Source of the DNA: an uncultured Eubacterium sp.
Lineage (GTDB): Bacteria; Bacillota_A; Clostridia; Lachnospirales; Lachnospiraceae
Assembly (NCBI GenBank): GCA_948759685.1
Contig: CAQBGY010000005.1
Span: 1 to 34,823, forward strand
Reading direction: 5' to 3'
Length of the DNA stretch: 34,823 bases
The position numbers were made by a program, and so were the translations under genes. Shown one piece after another: positions 15,582 to 23,782 of this stretch; the first letter of the stretch is position 1; every line of letters begins with the position of its first letter. The notes beneath the pieces are model-generated. The model was not told the origin of the DNA. It saw nothing but the letters and a program-made list of their open reading frames with translations, and searched no databases.

Positions 15582-16856
15582 ATGAACAGGAAAAAGATTA
15601 TTTCTATTATAACAATCATAGCATTAATGATTACAGCAGTAGTACCGGCTTTGGGAGCAGGTGGAGATGGTAGTGGTTCAGCAGACTGGCCGGTTAATAT
15701 TGGAATTAGTAATTCGTCCATAGAGACAACGAATTATAAAATAGGAACATCTAAAGAATTTAAGATAGGTTATTATCCGAATAATGTTTCAGGTTCATCT
15801 TTTAAAGGGATAAGACATATAGAAATTACCGGACCTGCAGAAGTGACAGATTTTCAATATTCAGATGATGGAGATACTTGGAAAGCTATTAGTACCTTTG
15901 AAAGTGAAATAATTATTAATACATCAAAAGAGCAGAAAATGAAAGTTACTTTTCAGGAAGCAGGATTATATACAATTCATTTTTGGATGACAATGGGAAA
16001 TGATAAGTTGGAAATAAGCAGAGAATTTTATGTTTCAGACTCTGGTATTTCGAGGATACCTCCCGTACCCACTGACTTGAAAGAAACAAATAGAAAAATG
16101 CGTTTTGAATGGTCATGGGGTTCGGATCTTTCTGCTACGTTTAATTTTTATATTGACGGAGAGAAAATAAATGATACACCAATTACTACAACTAGATATA
16201 ATGTATCAGCCTATGCTGAAAGGTTTACTCCAGGGACTCATATTGTAGCGGTCGAGGCGGTACATATGCTGGGGAGTGAAAGTCTTGTGTCGAAAAAGGC
16301 AGAGTTGGAATATTTCGTAGAGGAACCAACAACAGAGCCACAGACTACGGAAGTGCAGAGCACAGAAGCGCAGACAACAGAAGTGCAGACAACAGAGCCG
16401 CAGACAACGGAAGTGCAGAGCACAGAGGCACAGACAACGGAAGTGCAGAGCACAGAGGCACAGACAACAGAGGCGCAGATTACAGAATCGTCGACAACCA
16501 AAGTAGTATCAACAACAGACAGAGAGACTACTACACAGTCATCTGTCACAATAAAGAATATAAAACTGGCAAAAGGAAAAATAAAAAAGGCAGTTAAGAA
16601 AGCCACAGCAAAAAAAGTTAAAATTACATTTAAAAAGATAAGAAAGGCAGCTTCTTATCAGGTGCAGATTTGTGTGAATAAGAAGTTTAAAAAGAAAAAT
16701 ACTATTACAAAACGAGTAAAGAAAGCAAAATGTACATTTAAGAGATTAAAGCCATACAAGAAATATTATGTCAGAGTCAGAGCTATAGCAAAGAGTGGTA
16801 GAAGAACTGTGTATGGCAGATGGAGTAAGAAAACAAAAATCAGACTAAAGAAATAG
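15582..16856 (+). CDS. Secreted protein with Thr/Glu tandem repeats and C-terminal Fn3-like basic domain
   Basis: The 424-residue product has a signal peptide (MNRKKIISIITIIALMITAV then PALGA), an N-terminal beta-rich region (about 35-150), and an Ig/Fn3-like module (about 155-240, MRFEWSWGSDLSATFNFYID). A linker of ten five-residue repeats (250-299) follows, and then a very basic C-terminal Fn3-like domain (about 326-424). That last domain has the usual ending KKYYVRVRAIAKSG and WSKKTKIRL. The strongly basic end could attach to wall polyanions. An upstream in-frame ATG at 15531 is less likely; AAAGGGGAAAG lies in front of 15582. It follows the tRNA terminator, with a TTGCAA and TAAAAG pair at 15531-15558 as a weak promoter candidate. 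I do not recognise a specific function. Confidence 0.82.
   Translation: MNRKKIISIITIIALMITAVVPALGAGGDGSGSADWPVNIGISNSSIETTNYKIGTSKEFKIGYYPNNVSGSSFKGIRHIEITGPAEVTDFQYSDDGDTWKAISTFESEIIINTSKEQKMKVTFQEAGLYTIHFWMTMGNDKLEISREFYVSDSGISRIPPVPTDLKETNRKMRFEWSWGSDLSATFNFYIDGEKINDTPITTTRYNVSAYAERFTPGTHIVAVEAVHMLGSESLVSKKAELEYFVEEPTTEPQTTEVQSTEAQTTEVQTTEPQTTEVQSTEAQTTEVQSTEAQTTEAQITESSTTKVVSTTDRETTTQSSVTIKNIKLAKGKIKKAVKKATAKKVKITFKKIRKAASYQVQICVNKKFKKKNTITKRVKKAKCTFKRLKPYKKYYVRVRAIAKSGRRTVYGRWSKKTKIRLKK
16329..16478 (+). repeat. Ten 15-bp coding tandem repeats (TTEVQ/STEAQ/TTEPQ)
   Basis: Ten consecutive 15-base units each encode [T/S]TE[V/A/P]Q inside the secreted protein gene. The order (P,V,A,V,P,V,A,V,A,A) shows duplication of larger blocks of about 60 bases. 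Such repeats may change copy number between strains while keeping frame. The protein segment should be an extended, possibly glycosylated, stalk. Confidence 0.92.
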
Positions 16857-16871
16857 CAGATAAAAATTTAT

Positions 16872-16905
16872 AAAGATTTCACAGATATTGTGAAATCTTT
16901 TGCTT
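16872..16905 (+). terminator. Hairpin, probable terminator or attenuator between two envelope genes
   Basis: A perfect 12-bp stem (16872-16883 with 16889-16900), loop GATAT, is followed by only a weak T-rich tract (TTTTGC). The ribosome binding site of the next gene follows at 16907-16912, so the hairpin may reduce rather than end transcription. Confidence 0.6.
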
Positions 16906-16919
16906 TAAGGAGAAAGTAT

Positions 16920-18617
16920 ATGTATAGAGCAAGTGGATTTATGGGAAATATTATATCAAAGGGAAGGATTCCTGTTAAAAAGATTTTAATATCATTGGTA
17001 ATTATTGCAGTGTTGGAATTTGCCGCATTTTATGCGTTTTTACCATCGCTGAATATTCATTCCATGGAGTTTTGGGAGTTTCAGGGATTTTTTGCAGTTT
17101 TGTTTTTAGCATTAACGTTAAGTATACCGGATAAAGAAAAATTGGAGTTTCGATACAATATTCTATCAAAGATTTTGGGGGCTTTAATTATATTAGCTGT
17201 TTTATTTGTTGTGATAGGCAGCATTATATCTGCAAAAATTTTTAATGCAGGCAGATATTCTTCTCTTATTGACATTAACAATACAAAATTTGAGGATACA
17301 GTAAAGCAGACGGATACGATAACAGATGTGGCACTGATGGATACTGCCAGTGCCAAGGTAGTGGGACAAAGAGCTATTGGAGCGTTGTCAGATGTAGTAA
17401 GTCAGTATGAAATCAGTGGAGATTATAATCAGATAGCCTTAGATGGAGCTCCAATGAAAGTGGCGTCTTTGGAATATGCAGGTTTTTTCAAGTGGTTCAA
17501 TAATAGAAAAAATGGAATTCCGGGATATGTATTGGTTGATGCAGTAGATTTTGAAGCTGACTATGTTAAGTTAGAAAAGCCTATTAAATATACACCATCA
17601 GGATGGTTCAATGATAATTTACAGAGACATCTTAGATTCAAATATCCAACAGCGATCTTTGAAGGATATTATTTTGAGTTAGACGAAGAAGGAAAACCTT
17701 ATTACATCTGCCCGACAATGACTGCAAAGATAGGTCTGTTTGGTGGTTTTGATGTGAATGGAGTTGTTATCTGTGATCCGTGTACCGGAGATTGTAAGAA
17801 GTATGATTTAGACGAGATACCAAGATGGGTAGACAGGGTATATGATGGAGATTTAATAGAAAGAAAATATAATTGGTATGGAATGTTGTCAGATGGTTTT
17901 TGGAATAGTATTATTGGTCAGAAAGACTGCAAAAAGACAACAGAAGACTATGGCTATAAAGTAATTGATAATGACGTATGGATTTATACCGGTGTGACAT
18001 CAGTTATTGATGATTCTTCAAATATTGGATTTGTAATGGTGAATGCGAGGACAGGAAAAGCAAGTTACTTTAATGTGGCGGGAGCAGAAGAGTTTTCTGC
18101 AATGGAAGCAGCAGAAGGCCAGGTACAGAATCTGGGATATGATGCTGCATTTCCTTCATTAATAAATATTGATGGAAGACCGACATACTTTATGGTGCTC
18201 AAAGATAAAGGAAATCTTGTAAAGCAATATGCATTAGTAGATGTGAAAAAATATAGTATTGTTGCAACTGGTACGACACAAAAAGATACTTTGAACACGT
18301 ATAGAAAATTAATGAAAGAAAATGGAATCATCACAGAGATAAAAAAGGAAAATCTTTCTGAACAATATGCACATGAATTCGTGACAGTTAAAGATATTAA
18401 ATATGTGAATGTTACAGATGGAACATTTGTATATATTACAGATACAAATGGAAACGTTTATAAGGAAAAATTTTCCGATGATGAAACGCTTGTGTTTATT
18501 CAACAAAATGATATCATTGAGATATATTATGAGGAAAATCAGGATACAGGAATCAGAGAAATAGAGGAATGGAAATCAAATGAAGAAAACGAGACAACGA
18601 AAGAAAGAAAGAAGTAA
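16920..18617 (+). CDS. Conserved membrane protein, unknown function, large extracytoplasmic domain
   Basis: The product has 565 residues from the ATG at 16920, which has TTAAGGAG seven bases upstream. Three helices lie near the N-terminus (about 22-42, 53-70 and 83-107), followed by a large domain of about 450 residues that is probably outside or membrane-associated. Visible features are a Cys motif CDPCTGDC near residue 290 and repeated beta segments ending in a PepSY-like feel (YVLVDAVDF, YYICPTMTAK, GFVMVNARTGK). I do not recognise the family with certainty. Its stop overlaps the next start by 38 bases. Gene order places it with a secreted Fn3-like protein and a wall hydrolase, so a wall or export role is plausible but unproven. 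Confidence 0.72.
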   Translation: MYRASGFMGNIISKGRIPVKKILISLVIIAVLEFAAFYAFLPSLNIHSMEFWEFQGFFAVLFLALTLSIPDKEKLEFRYNILSKILGALIILAVLFVVIGSIISAKIFNAGRYSSLIDINNTKFEDTVKQTDTITDVALMDTASAKVVGQRAIGALSDVVSQYEISGDYNQIALDGAPMKVASLEYAGFFKWFNNRKNGIPGYVLVDAVDFEADYVKLEKPIKYTPSGWFNDNLQRHLRFKYPTAIFEGYYFELDEEGKPYYICPTMTAKIGLFGGFDVNGVVICDPCTGDCKKYDLDEIPRWVDRVYDGDLIERKYNWYGMLSDGFWNSIIGQKDCKKTTEDYGYKVIDNDVWIYTGVTSVIDDSSNIGFVMVNARTGKASYFNVAGAEEFSAMEAAEGQVQNLGYDAAFPSLINIDGRPTYFMVLKDKGNLVKQYALVDVKKYSIVATGTTQKDTLNTYRKLMKENGIITEIKKENLSEQYAHEFVTVKDIKYVNVTDGTFVYITDTNGNVYKEKFSDDETLVFIQQNDIIEIYYEENQDTGIREIEEWKSNEENETTKERKK

Positions 18618-20382
18618 ATATCTAAGAAAACTTTTGACACTATTATTGGTAATTGCCCTAAGTTTTCCGGTAAATGTTTTACAGGCGAAAACGACTTACA
18701 GTTTGTCGGATACCAGTTTGTTGTTAGTTAAGGGGAACATCAAAAAGATAACGTTAGTAAATGCACCCGATGATGCGAAAATTAACTGGAGTACATCGAA
18801 CAAGTTTGCGGCAACTGTGGACAAAGGTGTTGTAACAGCATTAAATTATGGAACAGCGAGAATTACAGCCACTTATAAGAAGAAAACTTATACGTGCAGT
18901 GTTACAATACCAGATACATCCAAGAAGATTACACCAAATGTTTATTCCGTATCGCTTGTGGAAGGAAGGAATTTTCAGTTGACAGCAGCTTCAGCAAATG
19001 TAGTGCATTATCATTCCCAGAATGAGTCTATTGCTACGGTAAATGAAAATGGATTAATTATTGGAAAAAACCCGGGAAAAACGAAGATTATTTTAAAAAG
19101 TAATGAAGCATCAACGGAATGTACTGTCACCGTAGTTGCAGATAAATCGAATATAGAACCGGCAAAAAATAGTGTCAGCAAAAGAAAGACAGCGATAAGA
19201 AGAATTACTAAGAAAAATAATATCCGATATGAGCGTATAGTATGGGCAAAGAATAAGGCAATTCGATTTAAAATAGCTAATTTAGATGAGCGTAATATTA
19301 AAAAATGTGTTTGGTACACATCAGATAAAAAAGTGTTATCCAGACCGAAAAAAATAAAAGGTAATAAGATTATTGCAGAAGCACGAACTGTTAACAGTGG
19401 CAGAGCAAAAGTAATTGCTAAAGTTACATATAAAAACGGTAAAGTGAAAGAGTACGCTACAAAGGTTTATGTATCAAGCCCCGTAATTAATACAAAAAAT
19501 CTTGTTGTTTTGGGAAAGAATGCAGGTTCATGGCGATTACAGTATGTTTCATTTTCAGGTTTATCAAAATACAGCGTTGTAAAATGGGATACGTCATCAG
19601 CTCCCAACATAAGGACTACATCATATCGAAGTAAGCTGGCAGTATTGGGAAATACACCTTCAAGCGGAACGATTAAAGCGCAGGTCGACGGAAAAACATA
19701 TAAGGTAAAATATACTGTATATAATCCAACATTCCATAAACTTACCGGATATATTGTAAAAGGGAAATCGGCTAAGATTAACATTCAGGGAATAGGTATA
19801 GTAAAGCCTCTATATTCCAGTCGAAGTGAATCTATTGCGTCTATGGAAGGAGATGGAACCGTTATTGGAAAGGGAGCAGGCGTTACGATCGTTGATGCGA
19901 AAATAGGAAATTATTCTTTTGGTTTCAGAGTAGAAGTGGCTGCGAAGGGAATGAAAAAAATTATTGAAAGAGCCGATTATATTGTGAATAATTGGAAGTA
20001 CAGCCAGAGTAAACGAATGAAGGATGGGTTTTACGACTGTTCTTCTTTGGTTTGGAAAGGATATAAAGCTTATAAGGATTATCAGGAGAAACTGGGAAGT
20101 AAGACACAGGCATTTTGTGCAGCAGATTTATTTGATTATTTAAAGAGTAAAAATCAGATTGTATATATGGGATATTTAGGATATGACTATATGAAACCTG
20201 GTGATTTGATTTTTTATGGAGACTACGACAGTGCAGTTCAATACAGTACTCCGGGAAGGACTTTAAATATTTATCATGTTGCAATGTATGCAGGGAATGC
20301 AAGAGTTGTAGAAAAAGGCGGACAGCCGATAAATTATAATAATTTAGGGCATGTCGTAGGTATAGGAAGGGTAGTAAATTAA
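18580..20382 (+). CDS. Secreted NlpC/P60 peptidoglycan hydrolase with Big_2 Ig-like repeats
   Basis: The 600-residue product has a long basic leader and signal peptide (KLLTLLLVIALSFPVNVLQA). Two Big_2-like domains follow at about 38-110 and 115-190 (INWSTSNKFAATVDKGVV with GTARITATYKKKTYTCSV; HSQNESIATVNENGLIIGK). A mixed beta region (about 200-380), a third Ig-like piece near 390-450 and an NlpC/P60 domain (about 460-600) complete it. The catalytic pair is seen as C487 in FYDCSSLVWKGY and H566 in YHVAMYAGN. Such enzymes cut peptide stems in peptidoglycan. The start overlaps the previous gene by 38 bases, so translation is probably coupled; the site AGAGG lies 11-12 bases before. The stop overlaps the next gene by one base. 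Confidence 0.9.
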   Translation: MKKTRQRKKERSKYLRKLLTLLLVIALSFPVNVLQAKTTYSLSDTSLLLVKGNIKKITLVNAPDDAKINWSTSNKFAATVDKGVVTALNYGTARITATYKKKTYTCSVTIPDTSKKITPNVYSVSLVEGRNFQLTAASANVVHYHSQNESIATVNENGLIIGKNPGKTKIILKSNEASTECTVTVVADKSNIEPAKNSVSKRKTAIRRITKKNNIRYERIVWAKNKAIRFKIANLDERNIKKCVWYTSDKKVLSRPKKIKGNKIIAEARTVNSGRAKVIAKVTYKNGKVKEYATKVYVSSPVINTKNLVVLGKNAGSWRLQYVSFSGLSKYSVVKWDTSSAPNIRTTSYRSKLAVLGNTPSSGTIKAQVDGKTYKVKYTVYNPTFHKLTGYIVKGKSAKINIQGIGIVKPLYSSRSESIASMEGDGTVIGKGAGVTIVDAKIGNYSFGFRVEVAAKGMKKIIERADYIVNNWKYSQSKRMKDGFYDCSSLVWKGYKAYKDYQEKLGSKTQAFCAADLFDYLKSKNQIVYMGYLGYDYMKPGDLIFYGDYDSAVQYSTPGRTLNIYHVAMYAGNARVVEKGGQPINYNNLGHVVGIGRVVN

Positions 20383-20561
20383 TGGATTATCAGATTGGAA
20401 ATATTGTAATGTTAAAGAAAGGTCATCCTTGTGGGACGAACGAATGGGAAATTATTCGGGTTGGAGCAGATTTTAAACTTAAGTGCAGGGGCTGCAATCG
20501 CATTGTAATGGTACCAAGAAAAGCATTTGAGAAAAGTGTTAAAAAAACAATATCAGAATAA
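20382..20561 (+). CDS. DUF951-family small protein, 59 aa
   Basis: This is a short frame starting ATG with a one-base overlap (TAATG) on the hydrolase gene. The product MDYQIGNIVMLKKGHPCGTN... continues with EWEIIRVGADFKLKC, then RGCNR and MVPRKAFEK. This is the pattern of DUF951, small basic proteins of 60-70 residues in Firmicutes with a Cys-x-x-Cys (CRGC) and a conserved HPCG motif, resembling an SH3-like fold. The function is unknown; proteins of this family often lie near ychF or parB genes, which is not the case here. A terminator follows. Confidence 0.88.
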   Translation: MDYQIGNIVMLKKGHPCGTNEWEIIRVGADFKLKCRGCNRIVMVPRKAFEKSVKKTISE

Positions 20562-20589
20562 TCGAAACAATTCGGTTTATTGCATCAAG

Positions 20590-20627
20590 AAAAGCAAATG
20601 CCTGCTTACGCAGTCACTTGCTTTTTT
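20590..20627 (+). terminator. Terminator after the DUF951 gene
   Basis: An 11-base stem with one A-C mismatch (20590-20600 with 20615-20625) has further inner pairing CTGC/GCAG. It ends in a run of six T residues. Confidence 0.8.
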
Positions 20628-20682
20628 CTTATGTATGAAAAAACAGAAATTAGCGCGCCTGAGAAAATATGTTTAAAAAATC

Positions 20683-20710
20683 TTGACAAATATGAATATA
20701 AGTGTATTAT
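20683..20710 (+). promoter_or_regulatory. Promoter of the GntR-ABC operon
   Basis: TTGACA at 20683-20688, a 16-base spacer and TATTAT at 20705-20710. The -10 lies inside the left arm of the operator palindrome, so a bound repressor should block RNA polymerase. Confidence 0.75.
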
Positions 20711-20738
20711 TGTATTAAGTGACTAATACAATAATACA
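20703..20738 (+). promoter_or_regulatory. Operator: perfect 15-bp inverted repeat for the GntR repressor
   Basis: TGTATTATTGTATTA at 20703-20717 is the exact reverse complement of 20724-20738, with a six-base centre AGTGAC. Each arm itself contains two GTATTA units two bases apart, giving four half sites. It overlaps the -10 box and ends 12 bases before the ribosome binding site region of the GntR gene, as expected for autoregulation by YtrA-type repressors. Confidence 0.8.
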
Positions 20739-20753
20739 AAAAGGAGGGATAAG

Positions 20754-21116
20754 ATGTCGTGGGAATTTAAGAATGATAGACCGATATATACTCAGTTGTT
20801 AGAGCAGATTGAGCAAAAAATTATTTCCGGCGAGTATGAGATGGGGAGTAAATTACCATCAGTGAGAGAGCTGGCAGCGATAGCTGCAGTAAATCCGAAT
20901 ACGATGCAGAGAGCAATGGCAGAATTGGAAAATCGGGGACTTATCATAACCAATCGTACGGCGGGAAGGATAGTGACAGATGATGAGCATATATTAGTTC
21001 AGATAAGAGAATGCCGGGCAAGGGATTTAACAGACGACTATATTCGTAAGATGTCTGAATTAAAATATGACAAAGATGAGATTATTAAATTTATCCAGAA
21101 GGGAGATAAATCATGA
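20754..21116 (+). CDS. GntR-family transcriptional regulator, YtrA subfamily
   Basis: The 120-residue product has an N-terminal winged helix (about 9-76: DRPIYTQLLEQIEQKII, MGSKLPSVRELAAIAAVNPN, MAELENRGLI) and only a short C-terminal helical tail, which defines the YtrA subfamily. These regulators repress their own ABC transporter operon and usually respond to cell-envelope stress or antibiotics. The ATG follows AAAGGAGGG. It overlaps the ABC ATPase gene by four bases (ATGA). The strong palindrome directly upstream is the likely binding site. Confidence 0.95.
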   Translation: MSWEFKNDRPIYTQLLEQIEQKIISGEYEMGSKLPSVRELAAIAAVNPNTMQRAMAELENRGLIITNRTAGRIVTDDEHILVQIRECRARDLTDDYIRKMSELKYDKDEIIKFIQKGDKS

Positions 21117-21811
21117 GCGTTTTATTTGAATGTAAGGATTTAAAGAAAAAATATGGAAAAAAAGAAGCGTTGAAAGGAATTAGTTTACAGATAGAAAGTG
21201 GACAGATTGTAGGATTGCTAGGACCAAATGGTAGTGGTAAAACGACAATGATTAAGTTGGCAAATGGTCTTTTAACACCATCAAGTGGGGATATTACTAT
21301 TAATAAAAATAAGATTGGAGTGGAGACAAAGAAAAGAGTATCCTATCTGCCAGAGAGAACATATTTAAACAATTGGATGAAAGTTAGAGAAATGATTAAT
21401 TATTTTTCTGATTTCTATGAGGATTTTGATAGTGAAAGAGCATATGATATGCTGAGCAAATTAAATATTAATCCAAATGATAAACTAAAAACAATGTCAA
21501 AAGGAACAAAAGAAAAAGTACAATTAATATTGGTTATGAGTCGTAATGCAGATGTGTATTTTTTAGATGAGCCAATCGGAGGTGTAGACCCCGCAGCAAG
21601 AGACTATATTCTAAATACTATCATTACAAATTATAATCCGGAATCTACAGTAATAATTTCAACACATCTTATATCAGATATAGAAAAAGTTTTGGATGAT
21701 GTTGTCATGATTAAAGATGGAGAGCTGGTAATGCATAAAAGTGTTGATGATATTCGGGAGGAGTATGGGAAATCAGTAGATGAAGTGTTCAGGGAGGTGT
21801 TCAGATGTTAG
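21113..21811 (+). CDS. ABC transporter ATP-binding protein
   Basis: This 232-residue ATPase has Walker A GLLGPNGSGKTT near residues 34-45, a Q-loop replaced by SYLPERTYL, signature MSKGTKEKVQL near 125-135, Walker B DVYFLDEPIGGVDP, and switch His in ISTHLI. The signature reads SKGTK in place of the usual SGGQ, as often seen in YtrB-like export or resistance ATPases. The start overlaps the gntR stop, and the end overlaps the permease start by seven bases, so the three genes form one translation-coupled operon. The substrate is unknown; YtrA-linked systems are commonly induced by wall-active compounds. Confidence 0.95.
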   Translation: MSVLFECKDLKKKYGKKEALKGISLQIESGQIVGLLGPNGSGKTTMIKLANGLLTPSSGDITINKNKIGVETKKRVSYLPERTYLNNWMKVREMINYFSDFYEDFDSERAYDMLSKLNINPNDKLKTMSKGTKEKVQLILVMSRNADVYFLDEPIGGVDPAARDYILNTIITNYNPESTVIISTHLISDIEKVLDDVVMIKDGELVMHKSVDDIREEYGKSVDEVFREVFRC

Positions 21812-22605
21812 GTAAGTTAATAAAAAATGAGTTTAGAGCCACAGCAAGAACATTTGGAGCGATGTATTTAATTGTTTTTATAGTAACAGTGTTATTAAAA
21901 CTTGTTATTGAAATTCAGGATGCTTTTGATTTAGATAATGTGGTTATCAATATTTTAAGCTTTGTAACTATAACAGCATTTGTATTGGGAATTATTGGTG
22001 TGATAATCGGTACATTTATTCTGATTTTGAAGAGATTTTACGACAATATGTTAAAAAATGAGGGATATTTGTCTTTTACATTACCTGCTACTGTAGGACA
22101 ACATATAGCAAGTAAATCTATTGTTAGTTATATTTGGGTCATTATATCTGCTGTATTTATATTTGGAATTGTTATTATCCTATTTTTGGGACACACAAGT
22201 TTGTTTGTAGATCTGCGACAGGATATCATTTATATTGTTAGAGAATTTAATAAACAGCATTTGTGGAAATATGTAATTATAATTGGAGTGGCTATGTTGA
22301 TTGCAGCATATAATTATATTGCTATGGGATATGCATGTTTTAGCGTGGGGCAGGCGTGGACAAGAAATCGTATTGCAGGTGCATTGGCAACATATATAGT
22401 ATTCCAGATTATTACTGAGGTTGTTTCATTAATCTGCATGGTAATTATGTTCGGAGGAAATATGGAAGCCATAAATAATGCAGAGATTGGAGAGGCGGTT
22501 TTCCAGCCGCTGCTGATATTTATGATTGTTGAACAGATTGTGTTGGCTGTGATATGTACATTTATTACCCATGCAATGTTAAGTAAGAAACTAAATCTTG
22601 AATAA
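21805..22605 (+). CDS. ABC transporter permease-like membrane protein
   Basis: The 266-residue product has six predicted helices (about 17-36, 50-75, 105-128, 150-175, 190-215 and 230-255). The N-terminal MLGKLIKNEFRATAR is typical of ABC-2 type permeases found with GntR/YtrA regulators. The GAGGTG site lies inside the end of the ATPase gene. It would form the membrane part of the transporter with two copies of the preceding ATPase. The substrate cannot be told from sequence. A terminator follows. Confidence 0.85.
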   Translation: MLGKLIKNEFRATARTFGAMYLIVFIVTVLLKLVIEIQDAFDLDNVVINILSFVTITAFVLGIIGVIIGTFILILKRFYDNMLKNEGYLSFTLPATVGQHIASKSIVSYIWVIISAVFIFGIVIILFLGHTSLFVDLRQDIIYIVREFNKQHLWKYVIIIGVAMLIAAYNYIAMGYACFSVGQAWTRNRIAGALATYIVFQIITEVVSLICMVIMFGGNMEAINNAEIGEAVFQPLLIFMIVEQIVLAVICTFITHAMLSKKLNLE

Positions 22606-22618
22606 GAATTGTGTAAAA

Positions 22619-22643
22619 AAGTCCTTGCATAGAGGGCTTTTTT
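22619..22643 (+). terminator. Terminator after the ABC permease
   Basis: A 7-bp stem (22619-22625 with 22633-22639, one G-U pair) and seven-base loop are followed by a T-run to 22643. It overlaps the -35 region of the putative rpsF promoter. Confidence 0.75.
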
Positions 22644-22653
22644 ATGCTAATAT
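22625..22653 (+). promoter_or_regulatory. Putative promoter of the rpsF-ssb-rpsR operon
   Basis: TTGCAT at 22625-22630, 17 bases, then TAATAT at 22648-22653 preceded by TGC, an extended -10. It is a moderate match but the only good candidate before rpsF, giving a leader of about 70 bases. Confidence 0.5.
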
Positions 22654-22684
22654 GGTGTTTCGTGATATATATAAATTATTCCTT

Positions 22685-22708
22685 GCTTTTCCAATTGTAA
22701 GGAAAGGC
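22685..22708 (+). promoter_or_regulatory. Leader hairpin before rpsF, possible autoregulatory element
   Basis: An 8-bp stem (22685-22692 with 22701-22708, one G-U pair) with loop AATTGTAA sits in the rpsF leader, 11 bases before the Shine-Dalgarno. S6:S18 leader RNAs are known in many bacteria, but the expected CCG bulge was not seen, so this is only a candidate. Confidence 0.3.
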
Positions 22709-22732
22709 CAGAGACCAAAAGGAGGTAAAAGC

Positions 22733-23023
22733 ATGAACAAATATGAGATGACAGTTGTTATTAGTGCAAAACTTGAAGAAGAAGGAAGAATTGCAGAACT
22801 TGACAAGGTAAAAGCACTTGTTGAAAAGTTTGGTGGCACAATCACTAACATCGATGATGCTGGAAAGAAGAAGTTTGCTTATGAAATCCAGAAGATGTCA
22901 GAAGGTTACTATTACTTCATTACTTTTGAAACTGATAATGTAAAGGCTCCAAGCGAAATAGAAAGCCAGCTTCGTATTATGGAAAACATCCTCAGATTTA
23001 TGTCCATCGCAGTGGAAGCATAG
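22733..23023 (+). CDS. rpsF: 30S ribosomal protein S6
   Basis: The 96-residue product is of normal length, with the start MNKYEMTVVISAKLEEEG and the conserved KKKFAYEIQKMSEGYYYFI and RIMENILRFMS segments. S6 binds the central domain of the small subunit together with S18, whose gene lies two genes downstream. An upstream in-frame extension exists, but GGAGGTAAAAGC directly in front of the ATG at 22733 fixes the start. The rpsF-ssb-rpsR order is the standard Firmicutes arrangement. Confidence 0.98.
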   Translation: MNKYEMTVVISAKLEEEGRIAELDKVKALVEKFGGTITNIDDAGKKKFAYEIQKMSEGYYYFITFETDNVKAPSEIESQLRIMENILRFMSIAVEA

Positions 23024-23047
23024 TTTGATAGAAAAGAGGAAAATAAT

Positions 23048-23497
23048 ATGAATAAGGTGATACTTATGGGTCGTTTGACCCGTGATCCTGAAGTTAGATA
23101 TTCAACATCAGGTGATGGTCAGTTAGCTATTGCCAGATATACATTGGCAGTAGACAGAAGATTTAGAAGAGATGGAGAACAGACAGCTGATTTTATCAGA
23201 TGCGTGGCATTTGGTAGAAGTGGTGAGTTTGCAGAAAAGTATTTTCATCAGGGAACAAAGATTGTAGCGGAGGGTCGTATTCAGACAGGAAGCTATCAGG
23301 ACAAGGATGGTAAAACAGTTTATACTACAGAAGTAGTAGTAGAGAATCAGGAATTTGCAGAGAGTAAGGCAGTATCTGATAATAATGCAGGATTTGCTCA
23401 GGCACCTGCAGCGTCAGCGCCAACAGCTCCGGCAGGAGATGGGTTTATGAATATTCCTGACAATGTAGATGATTCAGGTTTACCATTTAACTTTTAA
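23048..23497 (+). CDS. ssb: Single-stranded DNA-binding protein
   Basis: The 149-residue product has an OB fold at about 1-105 ([41 protein letters not shown] and [12 protein letters not shown]). A flexible Ala/Pro linker and the acidic tail DDSGLPFNF follow; the tail is the docking site for replication and repair proteins. It lies between rpsF and rpsR, 24 bases after rpsF, with AAGAGGAAA as its binding site. Function in replication, repair and recombination is family knowledge and well supported. Confidence 0.98.
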   Translation: MNKVILMGRLTRDPEVRYSTSGDGQLAIARYTLAVDRRFRRDGEQTADFIRCVAFGRSGEFAEKYFHQGTKIVAEGRIQTGSYQDKDGKTVYTTEVVVENQEFAESKAVSDNNAGFAQAPAASAPTAPAGDGFMNIPDNVDDSGLPFNF

Positions 23498-23517
23498 TTA
23501 AATTAGGAGGTCAAGTT

Positions 23518-23781
23518 ATGCCATATAATAAGAGTGAAAGACCAGATTCTCCAATGAGAAGAAGAGGCGGTCGTAGAAGAAAAAAAGTTTGTGCATTCTG
23601 TGCAAGTGAAAATAAGGCAATCGATTATAAAGATGTAGCTACATTAAAGAGATTTGTATCTGAAAGAGGTAAAATTCTTCCTAGAAGAATGACAGGTACA
23701 TGTGCAAGACATCAGAGAGCTCTTACAACAGCAATTAAGAGAGCTAGAAATATCGCATTAATGCCATATACAGTAGAATAA
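23518..23781 (+). CDS. rpsR: 30S ribosomal protein S18
   Basis: The 87-residue basic protein has [20 protein letters not shown] and [15 protein letters not shown], followed by [11 protein letters not shown], all hallmarks of S18. Four Cys residues are present (CAFC and TGTC with the following motif), suggesting the zinc-binding form. The start follows AGGAGGTCAAG. It ends the operon and is followed by an unusual set of hairpins and a terminator. Confidence 0.98.
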   Translation: MPYNKSERPDSPMRRRGGRRRKKVCAFCASENKAIDYKDVATLKRFVSERGKILPRRMTGTCARHQRALTTAIKRARNIALMPYTVE

Positions 23782-23782
23782 T

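Noticed and set aside
16329..16478. Repeat array as CRISPR
   Set aside because: Units are contiguous 15-mers in frame within a gene, without spacers, and no cas genes are near.
16238..16606. Minus-strand open frame of 122 codons across the Thr/Glu repeats
   Set aside because: It is a low-complexity shadow of the repeat (Val/Cys-rich), lies opposite a well-supported gene with signal peptide, and has no ribosome binding site.
22656..22732. S6:S18-binding leader RNA before rpsF
   Set aside because: A small hairpin exists, but the expected CCG bulge could not be found; kept only as a low-confidence leader hairpin.
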